Assembly (NCBI GenBank): GCA_037178625.1
Contig: CM074127.1
Location: forward strand, 5,456,001-5,520,000
DNA length: 64,000 nt
From: Skeletonema tropicum
Taxonomy: Eukaryota; Bacillariophyta; Thalassiosirophyceae; Thalassiosirales; Thalassiosiraceae
Direction of reading: 5' to 3'
How positions within the stretch are numbered: position 1 is the first letter of the stretch; the number at the start of each line of letters is the position of its first letter. The notes under the pieces are model-generated. The model ran no database searches, was not told where the DNA came from, and saw nothing but the letters and a program-made list of their open reading frames with translations. The position numbers and the translations under genes were made by a program. Positions 29,591-38,638 of the stretch are shown here, one piece after another.

Positions 29591-30644
29591 ATGATGCACC
29601 GCCGCCATCCAAACAGCTCTAGCAGCCAAGTTGCGTCGATACTACTACTCCTCGCTATCGTGCTGCCGCCCTCTCTGTTGCTCTCTCGTTGCACTGCCGA
29701 TGAGACGACATCCAATCCCATCTTCAGTCGCCGCTCCATCATGACTGCAAATGATGTTCATGGCGCTGCTGCATCGTTGCATACACAGAAAACCAATGAA
29801 GAAGAGCAGTTCTCACACCCATCCTTGAGCGTTGCATCGGCAGAAAGTAGTTCTGTAAGTTGCCGGAAGAGTTTCATGTTCATCCTTCTATTTCTTTTTC
29901 TAGTCATCCGTGTTCTCATGCTATGACTTCTTCTCTCTCCCTCTGCGTAATATCGTATAGATTGCAGAGTTGAAGAAAAAGCAATTGCAGAGGCGTCTCA
30001 AAAAAATTCAAAAGAGGGAGCGCGAACCCATCGATTTACGTGTGGGCCCACTAGGGTATACTTCTACTGGCGCTGGTGCTACCTACTCTCCCAAAAGTAC
30101 TAAAACGCCTTCCATCAAGACTAGTAAATCGCCCAAAAGTACCAAGAGCTCAAAATCAAGTGTATCATCTGCTCCATCTTCTACGTCTTCTGCTCCATCG
30201 GATGCTCCATCCGAGTCTTTCGCACCAAGTACAAGCTCACAACCAAGTATTTCCACTGCACCCAGTAAAATGCCAAGTTTGGCCCCTTCCGAATCTACTT
30301 CTCCAAGTCTAAGTCCATCTTCTGCGCCCAGTCTAGTTCCATCTTCTGCGCCCAGTCTAGTTCCAAGTATCTCCACTGAACCAAGTTCAGCTCCTAGTCT
30401 GGTCCCATCTCAATCAGCAGAACCATCCTCCGATCCTTCGTCGAATCCGTCGTCTGAGCCATCGTCGAATCCTTCTTTGTCGACTCAGCCATCTTCTGAG
30501 CCATCGTCTGAGCCATCGTCGAATCCTTCTTTGTCGACTCAGCCATCTTCTGAGCCATCGTCTGAGCCATCGTCGAATCCTTCTTTGTCAACTCAGCCTT
30601 CTTTGTCAGCTCAGCCATCGTCATCACCGATGACAAGACCCTAG
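29591..30644 (+). CDS. Secreted SAPS-repeat protein, long paralogue (copy 2, inverted)
   Basis: Exons 29591-29854 and 29961-30644, joining AESSS to IAELKKK in phase 0, about 315 residues with the same sequence as the copy at 23762-24815: signal peptide, basic stretch, Ser/Pro repeat tail. The 54-bp minisatellite has the same number of units as in copy 1, which is notable for such an unstable sequence. Complete with its 350-bp upstream region, so potentially expressed. Confidence 0.75.
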
Positions 30645-31314
30645 TGAATCAAACTACTTCTTATCTACCGTTCCAAACATGTTAAGCCTTTTTCCGAATC
30701 TGTCAAGGCTAAATACTGATTACTCAGGATGCATGCTCCTCCGTTAGATTAGCTTCACTCTTGGTGTATTGTTGTTATTGTACTTAGATTAGGGAACTTG
30801 TTCCGAAGTTTTAAAGTAAGTAGAAATGTTATGAAGTATTCATCAACATGTACCATAGCTAGATATTTTTAAATTACCCTAGCTCTTTTTATTTGCGCCT
30901 GTCTTATGTTCTAGCAGATATATTTACTCTGGAGGTATAGAACTAACTAAGCATTCTCACAGAGCAAGACATGCTGTGGAGTTGTTCAGAAGTTTTTGGG
31001 GGCAAAGCTTGCTGCTGGCCATGGGGGCCATACATATTTATTTTGAATTATAGTTTGAATAAATTCAAATGGAGATTCGTTCGTGAAACACATGAGAAAC
31101 ACATACAACTACTTACACATCTGTTTCTCCCCACAATATTTGGCGCAGGGGACGCGGGCATACTAATTCCAACTGTAAGCCAACGCCACAAAGACTTATG
31201 TGTGAGGTTTGCGAAACACTCACACATAAGTCACAGAGAACACACAGGACGCAGTTGAGATAAATCACAACATAGAAACCTAAGCACAGTGACATCGACA
31301 TTCACCTCCTCATC

Positions 31315-31782
31315 ATGAAGCACCGCCGCAGTCCAAACAGCTCAAGCAGCCAAGTTGCATCGAAGCTCTTTCTTATCGTGGCGCTGTCCTCTCTTTTGCT
31401 CTCTTGTTGCTCGGCCGATGAGACATCCAATCTGCGCCTCACCGCCACGATGACAGCAAATAATAATGAGAATGGGATCAACTACGATGCTGCATCATCA
31501 TTGCCGGTAGAAAAATATGTACAGACTTACATGGAGGAAAAGAAGTTACATCCAATCTCAAGCTCTGCAACAGAAAGACGTACTCTTGTAAGTTTTAGGG
31601 GTTGGGTCATTTTCTTTTTATATGGTATGTTTCCTTAGCTCTCTTTTTTATGTTTTCTAACCATGCATCGTCATGCTCGCGTCATATTATGATGATGATG
31701 ATGATATGAATATCATTCGTCGTGGTGATAAAAGAGGGAGCTTTTGCAGAGGCGTCTTGGAAAGAGTAAAAAGTGGGTCTAA
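31315..31782 (+). pseudogene. Short SAPS gene, copy 2, tail lost at rearrangement junction
   Basis: Exon 1 (31315-31587) and intron are intact. Exon 2 starts at 31735 (RELLQRRLGKSKK) but the block ends at 31773, and the junction bases give Trp, Val and a TAA at 31780-31782. If spliced it would make about 106 residues: signal peptide, spacer and basic stretch without the Ser/Pro tail. Probably a by-product of the rearrangement. Confidence 0.7.
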
Positions 31783-31789
31783 AACTTAC

Positions 31790-32062
31790 AAGAGTACGTC
31801 TTTCTGTTGCAGAGCTTGAGATTGGATGTAACTTCTTTTCCTCCATGTAAGTCTGTACATATTTTTCTACCGGCAATGATGATGCAGCATCGTAGTTGAT
31901 CCCATTCTCATTATTATTTGCTGTCATCGTGGCGGTGAGGCGCAGATTGGATGTCTCATCGGCCGAGCAACAAGAGAGCAAAAGAGAGGACAGCGCCACG
32001 ATAAGAAAGAGCTTCGATGCAACTTGGCTGCTTGAGCTGTTTGGACTGCGGCGGTGCTTCAT
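31790..32062 (-). pseudogene. Short SAPS gene, copy 3, exon 1 only
   Basis: Minus strand, ATG at 32062, same signal peptide exon as 22819-23091. After the donor at 31789 the original intron and exon 2 are gone and replaced by antisense of copy 2's second exon. Unspliced reading would run on to a stop near 31682 (126 residues with an isoleucine run). Broken by the junction. Confidence 0.8.
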
Positions 32063-32732
32063 GATGAGGAGGTGAATGTCGATGTCACTGTGCTTAGGTT
32101 TCTATGTTGTGATTTATCTCAACTGCGTCCTGTGTGTTCTCTGTGACTTATGTGTGAGTGTTTCGCAAACCTCACACATAAGTCTTTGTGGCGTTGGCTT
32201 ACAGTTGGAATTAGTATGCCCGCGTCCCCTGCGCCAAATATTGTGGGGAGAAACAGATGTGTAAGTAGTTGTATGTGTTTCTCATGTGTTTCACGAACGA
32301 ATCTCCATTTGAATTTATTCAAACTATAATTCAAAATAAATATGTATGGCCCCCATGGCCAGCAGCAAGCTTTGCCCCCAAAAACTTCTGAACAACTCCA
32401 CAGCATGTCTTGCTCTGTGAGAATGCTTAGTTAGTTCTATACCTCCAGAGTAAATATATCTGCTAGAACATAAGACAGGCGCAAATAAAAAGAGCTAGGG
32501 TAATTTAAAAATATCTAGCTATGGTACATGTTGATGAATACTTCATAACATTTCTACTTACTTTAAAACTTCGGAACAAGTTCCCTAATCTAAGTACAAT
32601 AACAACAATACACCAAGAGTGAAGCTAATCTAACGGAGGAGCATGCATCCTGAGTAATCAGTATTTAGCCTTGACAGATTCGGAAAAAGGCTTAACATGT
32701 TTGGAACGGTAGATAAGAAGTAGTTTGATTCA

Positions 32733-33786
32733 CTAGGGTCTTGTCATCGGTGATGACGATGGCTGAGCTGACAAAGAAGGCTGAGTTGACAAAGAAGGAT
32801 TCGACGATGGCTCAGACGATGGCTCAGAAGATGGCTGAGTCGACAAAGAAGGATTCGACGATGGCTCAGACGATGGCTCAGAAGATGGCTGAGTCGACAA
32901 AGAAGGATTCGACGATGGCTCAGACGACGGATTCGACGAAGGATCGGAGGATGGTTCTGCTGATTGAGATGGGACCAGACTAGGAGCTGAACTTGGTTCA
33001 GTGGAGATACTTGGAACTAGACTGGGCGCAGAAGATGGAACTAGACTGGGCGCAGAAGATGGACTTAGACTTGGAGAAGTAGATTCGGAAGGGGCCAAAC
33101 TTGGCATTTTACTGGGTGCAGTGGAAATACTTGGTTGTGAGCTTGTACTTGGTGCGAAAGACTCGGATGGAGCATCCGATGGAGCAGAAGACGTAGAAGA
33201 TGGAGCAGATGATACACTTGATTTTGAGCTCTTGGTACTTTTGGGCGATTTACTAGTCTTGATGGAAGGCGTTTTAGTACTTTTGGGAGAGTAGGTAGCA
33301 CCAGCGCCAGTAGAAGTATACCCTAGTGGGCCCACACGTAAATCGATGGGTTCGCGCTCCCTCTTTTGAATTTTTTTGAGACGCCTCTGCAATTGCTTTT
33401 TCTTCAACTCTGCAATCTATACGATATTACGCAGAGGGAGAGAGAAGAAGTCATAGCATGAGAACACGGATGACTAGAAAAAGAAATAGAAGGATGAACA
33501 TGAAACTCTTCCGGCAACTTACAGAACTACTTTCTGCCGATGCAACGCTCAAGGATGGGTGTGAGAACTGCTCTTCTTCATTGGTTTTCTGTGTATGCAA
33601 CGATGCAGCAGCGCCATGAACATCATTTGCAGTCATGATGGAGCGGCGACTGAAGATGGGATTGGATGTCGTCTCATCGGCAGTGCAACGAGAGAGCAAC
33701 AGAGAGGGCGGCAGCACGATAGCGAGGAGTAGTAGTATCGACGCAACTTGGCTGCTAGAGCTGTTTGGATGGCGGCGGTGCATCAT
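32733..33786 (-). CDS. Secreted SAPS-repeat protein, long paralogue (copy 3)
   Basis: Minus strand, exon 1 33786-33523 and exon 2 33416-32733, about 315 residues with the same sequence as copies 1 and 2. Gene dosage of this secreted protein would be three if the arrangement is real. Downstream and upstream sequences are also shared, so transcripts from the three copies could not be told apart. Confidence 0.75.
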
Positions 33787-34136
33787 GATGAGGAGGTGCA
33801 GTGACGGCCTGAAGGTTGAAGGCGAGCTACTTAGTTTGTAGAGTGTGGAAAGTGGCTGTTTAAAAAGTATGTGCTCTTTGCTTGGCTTAGATTTTTATGT
33901 GATTGTGTGTGATGTGGTCGTATGTATGGTGGGAAGAAATTGTTACCACCAGTCTTTTTACTCACGCTTTCCCAACCCGACAACATTCGAGCTTCGTTCG
34001 AGAGTTTTGAGATTTTAAATTTTGATTTTATTTTTTATTTTTTTTGCGTCTGCAGCTCCTCTACACGAAGCTTCATCGGATTCCTCCTCGTCGTCTTCTT
34101 CTTCCATCATGGGAAGCCGAAGTAGAGGATTCTCGT

Positions 34137-35366
34137 TCATTCTTGGAGGACCAAAGAGTCTTTCACACTCAGTCGCTCGTGCAATTTGATTCGACATTCT
34201 CTCTTTTGTTCGGCAGTGCTCCTTTCAAGAAGCGATAGTGCAATGGCATGAGTATTTGCCAGATTGTCGCCTCCAGTGAACGCATTGATGTAGTCATCAG
34301 CAAGTCTCTTATCACGACGAACACTTCTTGTCTTGTCTGACGTTTCGCTGCGTTTATTTGTCTTTGTCACACGAACATACTTTTCCTTTTTATGACCAGG
34401 GAATGATCCAAGTAATACCTCTTGAATTACTCCAGACTTGGCTTTACCCGTTTCCACTTTCAACAACCCACCGGCAATCCTCTGTTCATGTCCTTCTAAT
34501 TTCTTTTTGTTATCAAATCTAGTTTTGAGTTTACCGAGCATGACGTTTGCCACATCTTCTTTCAAAACGTCCCCATCAAAGAGAATCGATTCCAGTTGTT
34601 GTTCTGACTGTTGTTCCGACTGTTGTTGCTGCTGCGGTGGTTGTTGCAACGGGTTGAGATCCGCCTCCGCATTACCCGAAAATAACCTTCTCATTGTTGG
34701 GACATCATCGTCATCGTCGTCTTCATCTCCCCTCTGCTTTTTTGTACTCGGTGTGTAACCAGTAGCAGAAGATGGACGAGAGGGAACTTTTTTAGTAGTA
34801 GTTACGGTTGGTGCTTGTGATGTTCCATCGGCACAAGCAGAAACACTCTCTACCGGACCATTTGTCTTTGCCGCATCCCTACTACTCTTTTTGGCTTCGA
34901 TCTTCTCGTCCTCCTGCTTTCTTTTCTTTAGAAATTTTCCCATGCGATCCTTACTAAGAAACCATAATTCAGTGTCATCATTTATGTCAAATTTTTCAAT
35001 TGGTGTGCCTCCATCGACGCTGATAATAATGGAGGCATCCGTCGATTGTGAGCAAGCGATCTGTTCCACTTTGCCATCGTCTCCGAGTCTGAGGTGTAAG
35101 AAATGACCGTCATTATCCCCAAACATGTCCTCATATGGTATACACGTTTCCACCTGCGGTTTCGTTATAAAGGCTTCTTTTATCATGGTAACGTCAACGC
35201 CCCTCATATTGGATGAATTCTCATTATATCCAGCATGCACGTTGCAAAGATCTTTTAGAATATTGATGTCATGCCATCTTTCCATCACAGCGTCATTTCG
35301 TTTTACGATGAAAGCAACTGCCTTCCGAAGTGTCGCTAACGCAGCTGCAGTTTTGAACGATGTCAT
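34137..35366 (-). CDS. Orphan 409-residue protein (copy 3)
   Basis: Minus strand, same 409-residue sequence as at 25166-26395. This copy keeps what looks like the ancestral arrangement: start codon, 127 bp, then the target duplication CTACGTGC and the hAT element at 35501. Family unknown; see copy 1 for the description of its segments. Confidence 0.6.
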   Translation of the reverse strand: MTSFKTAAALATLRKAVAFIVKRNDAVMERWHDINILKDLCNVHAGYNENSSNMRGVDVTMIKEAFITKPQVETCIPYEDMFGDNDGHFLHLRLGDDGKVEQIACSQSTDASIIISVDGGTPIEKFDINDDTELWFLSKDRMGKFLKKRKQEDEKIEAKKSSRDAAKTNGPVESVSACADGTSQAPTVTTTKKVPSRPSSATGYTPSTKKQRGDEDDDDDDVPTMRRLFSGNAEADLNPLQQPPQQQQQSEQQSEQQLESILFDGDVLKEDVANVMLGKLKTRFDNKKKLEGHEQRIAGGLLKVETGKAKSGVIQEVLLGSFPGHKKEKYVRVTKTNKRSETSDKTRSVRRDKRLADDYINAFTGGDNLANTHAIALSLLERSTAEQKRECRIKLHERLSVKDSLVLQE

Positions 35367-35500
35367 AATACTCTACATTAGGCACTATCAACTATGGGGC
35401 CGTCAAACGATGAGCTGGGATTGTGATTCATAGTGAGTAGTAGCATCATTTTGAGCCATCTTTGGCTTGCGGCCCCAAAGTGCTGATGTCGCCTACGTGC

Positions 35501-36854
35501 TAGCGTAATGGAATTTCACCATTTTTGGAGGGGGTTGAAAATTGCAGGTTGAAATTTCAGAAATTTCAGAAATTTCAAGGGATTAAATTTCACTCTAGCT
35601 TATCCTGAGATAGTCGTAATACTTTGCACTCTGCAGTCAACACATCACTCTAAGAGAGACTGTCAGCAAGCTTCTTTCCAAGCATCTTCTTCGCATCCAT
35701 GATATGACGGAGGTTTTCCTTCCCTCGAAGAAGTGCAACACCAGTTGGATCCTTCATCCTATTCCTATCCTTCACAAGAATGCTGTTCTTCAGAGGTTTG
35801 GCCCTACGCTCACAATCCATCGATCCGACAGTTCCCATAGACATTAGAGGCTTAGCAACCAATCGATAGAAGTCAGATGATCCTGCATAACATTCAAACC
35901 ACGTGATGCGACCAGAAATAGCACCAGTTGATTCCACATACTGTACCACATTTTTGATACTAAAAGACTTGTTGTTCTGTTGCAGCTGTTCCAAAGATGG
36001 AAGCGATGGAAGTGGAACGTCAAAAGAATGAAACCAGTCATTGTTTTGAGTATCAAAGTCCTCAAAATCCTTTTTAACTCTCCTCCGCATCTCATCAGAA
36101 CCATCTTCACCCAAAGGCACATACCACTCGATCATCTTCCTTACGAGCGCAGCCTTGTTAGTCTGCAGGTAGAACAACTCCCTCCACACACGAGAGTTTG
36201 GGTCACAGAGGAAACACATCAAGTGATGCTCATCGAGTAAACCAACCTTCAGTCCGCTGGGATCAACACCATCCATATTGAAACGTTCACGGATCATACC
36301 AGCAACTTCTGCTCTTGAGCCCTGACCAAGAAGTTCATCAAACTCGGGAGTGAGACACTTGTTAATATCATTGCGCAGCGCTTGAACCAAGAGGGGGTAA
36401 GCACTAAGTGGCATATCCTGACAGCGTGGTAGACGGCAGAGTGAACAAAAAGTTGATTTGTGCACATACCCGCACCCAAAATAAGAGCCATCCGCGCCCA
36501 AAATCATCTGGTACATGCCAATGCAGGAACACGCATGTAAGCTGAATTACTACGAAGGAATAAGTAATACTGCATTGTTAGTCGCCAGCATTTTGGTGAA
36601 GAGTTACTCTCCGCTGAGTTGACAAACTCATCATCTGGATGGTGCGTGGTGCGTGGTGTTCTTTGGGGTTTGGTGGTTGGTGGAATGAAGGGTCTTAGGT
36701 TATTTTTGTGCTACGTGTTGGTTCAGTACCATCCGTTCGCGCCAGAATTTTTGTGAAATTTCATTGTTGGCCAAAATTGGTGCAACTTTCACCCTGTAAA
36801 TTTCACGAAAGTTGCAGTAGTGAAATTTCACCCTTTTGAAATTCCATTACGCTA
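35501..36854 (-). mobile_element. hAT-type DNA transposon, copy 2, with 8-bp target duplication
   Basis: 1354 bp, reverse of the element at 26523-27876, with TAGCGTAATGGAATTTCA termini. CTACGTGC occurs immediately before (35493-35500) and after (36855-36862): a perfect 8-bp target site duplication. Eight bp and a TAGNG terminus are hallmarks of the hAT superfamily. This is therefore the original insertion, and the other copy is a product of rearrangement. Confidence 0.92.
35650..36516 (-). CDS. hAT-like transposase, short form (copy 2)
   Basis: Minus-strand copy with the same 288 residues as at 26861-27727. It carries the C-terminal dimerisation-type segment with the CERRAKPLK and RNRMKDP stretches and an LLDEHH segment, but no BED finger or full catalytic core. 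It cannot be expected to move the element alone; a full-length relative elsewhere in the genome would be needed. Confidence 0.65.
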   Translation of the reverse strand: MYQMILGADGSYFGCGYVHKSTFCSLCRLPRCQDMPLSAYPLLVQALRNDINKCLTPEFDELLGQGSRAEVAGMIRERFNMDGVDPSGLKVGLLDEHHLMCFLCDPNSRVWRELFYLQTNKAALVRKMIEWYVPLGEDGSDEMRRRVKKDFEDFDTQNNDWFHSFDVPLPSLPSLEQLQQNNKSFSIKNVVQYVESTGAISGRITWFECYAGSSDFYRLVAKPLMSMGTVGSMDCERRAKPLKNSILVKDRNRMKDPTGVALLRGKENLRHIMDAKKMLGKKLADSLS

Positions 36855-36862
36855 CTACGTGC

Positions 36863-37186
36863 CCCGAAAAAGGTACTTTATCGCTAACAACGCCCTAGTT
36901 ATTTCCGCCCGCGCAACAGGGTGTCAAAAAAGTTTTTTTGAGGTTTTTTTAAAATTTCATTCGATTTATAGAAAAATCGAAGTGGCCGCTTTCATGCCAT
37001 TTGGGAAACCGTGTACTGTCTTGCTTCTTGTGTGGTGGGTGTTCGGGTTCGGTCGTGTCTGGAGACACAACCTGACACAACGGGGAGGATGATGAAGGTT
37101 ATTGTTGCTCATGAATAAGGTTAGTTGAAGAAGGAAAGAGCCTCGGAATCGAGCGGCTGTAAAATGTGTGACGAACGTGAATGACA
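36863..37186. other. Single-copy flank of the palindrome
   Basis: First sequence after the triplication (CCCGAAAAAGGTACTTT...). No gene or motif recognised. The 90-codon frame here starts inside the transposon end and looks accidental. Confidence 0.6.
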
Positions 37187-37525
37187 TGTTGTGTCTTACG
37201 CACGCTCAGTACTTTTTTTTATGTACTCTCTTCTCACACCTTGAGAGAGTACTCAGGTGAAGGTGCATCTCTATCTAACGAAGCGAACCCGGATATTGTT
37301 CGTTTTTGTTCCCCAGGTGTAAAGGCTTACATACCTTTCTTATATTTAATTGAGGTTAAACCCTTCTATACACAGATAAGACTTCTTTTGATACCTAGGT
37401 AGGCGACATGATTTGCTGTATATAGTCGTACTGTGACCCCCATTCTCTGTGACACTCCTTGTGTATCTGTAGCATTCCGTTTTGCTTATTAAACGCGACT
37501 CACACGAGTCTCAGCCTTCTTCTCA
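37187..37525 (+). mobile_element. Solo LTR (339 bp) of an LTR retrotransposon
   Basis: Starts TGTTGTGTCTTACG and ends CTTCTTCTCA, the TG...CA ends of LTRs. TGACA is present directly before (37182-37186) and after (37526-37530), a 5-bp target duplication. Internally there is a TATATA-type stretch near 37420 and TTATTAAACG near 37487 that could be promoter and polyadenylation signals. No internal retroelement genes follow. Orientation is assigned from the TATA-like and polyA-like order. Confidence 0.75.
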
Positions 37526-37530
37526 TGACA

Positions 37531-37817
37531 AGAGACATACAGAGTACAATACTGAGTAAAGTTTCTTTACTCCCCTGAGACTCTTCAGTCTACATATGTC
37601 TTGGATTCCTTTTTGATTGACGGTATCCATGGTGTTGTATTAGGTACTCCTTTCGTCGGATTCCTCAATCCGAGCTGTCAAGCATAAGGATCGGCCTTAC
37701 CTACTCTGTAAGTTTTCTGTGTAAAGAGTGAAGAAGTACATACACAAAGTAAATTTAAATATGTAACTCTCTCTACCCAACCATTCATCAAGACATAGGC
37801 GTAGTAATAACACCAAA
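37531..37817. other. Upstream region of the first Gln-rich paralogue
   Basis: No gene. Presumed promoter and 5' UTR of the gene starting at 37818. Minus-strand open frames reaching here are antisense of the CAG-type repeats. Confidence 0.5.
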
Positions 37818-38323
37818 ATGAACCCCGAACAACTCGAACGTCAGCGTCAACTCTTCCTCGCACGTGCACACGTGCAACACCGTCAGCAGCAGCAGCAACA
37901 ACAACAAGAAGCAGCGGCAATAGCCGCCGCCGCAGCAGAGCAACGAGCCGCAGCCGCGGCACATCATCAACAACATGCGGCTGCGGTCGCATCCGCACAG
38001 TATCAAGCGGCAGCTGCCATGGCCGAATTGGACTTTTTGAGTCAGTTGCGTCAAGAGGAGGAGGAGCGGAATAAATTGATGACGTTGATGGAGCAGCAGC
38101 AGCAGGAGCATGTTCATCGACAACAGCAGCAACAGCAGCATCAGCGGCAGATGATGCTGCAGCAGGAGCAGCGCCAACTTCGTGAACAACAGCATCGCGC
38201 TGCACAACTTGGTGGTGGTGGAGGTGGTTATCCAAATCATCTCGCTGGGGGGAATTCAGGAGGAGGGGCCGCTGCTCTTCTCGCCGCCCATCATCACGGT
38301 AGGCACATCAATCATCCCTCCAC

Positions 38324-38359
<36 letters not shown>

Positions 38360-38598
38360 ATCCTCGTCCCCCCCACTTCTAACATCCTCCAGCGATGCTG
38401 TCGATACCAACGCCCTCCGCGCAGAAACAATGGAACATATCATTGCCCTCCAAGAAGCACATCAGCAGCGTCAAGCTAGTGCTGTTGCCCAACAGCAGCA
38501 GCAACAACAACAGCAACGTCTCATTGCCTATAATGAGTTGGAACAGTTGCAAGAATTGGAACAATTGCGTCAGCTTGAGTTCATGATGCATCATCAAG

Positions 38599-38638
<40 letters not shown>

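Larger units (their letters stand above)
27884..31773 (+). repeat. Block U, copy 2 (inverted)
   Basis: Exact reverse-complement layout of 22633-26522. Between 27876 and 27884 lie the 7 bp that complete the target duplication (GCACGTA then G). It ends inside exon 2 of the short SAPS gene after AAAAAG. Confidence 0.95.
31779..35493 (-). repeat. Block U, copy 3 (direct)
   Basis: Direct copy of 22808-26522 at constant offset 8971. It lacks the first 175 bp of block U (22633-22807) and is joined to copy 2 through five extra bases (TGGGT, 31774-31778). Together with the hAT copies, 26523-31598 and 31779-36854 form two 5076-bp palindrome arms around a 180-bp centre (coordinate sums 63377). Confidence 0.95.

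Noticed and set aside
22633..36854. Viral or telomeric origin of the palindrome
   Set aside because: No viral genes and no telomere repeats; the ends fall at a hAT terminus and inside a host gene.
37678..38240. Minus-strand frames of 150-185 codons, Leu- or Val/Ala-rich
   Set aside because: They are antisense of the CAG/GCT-type repeats of the Gln-rich gene and have no independent features.
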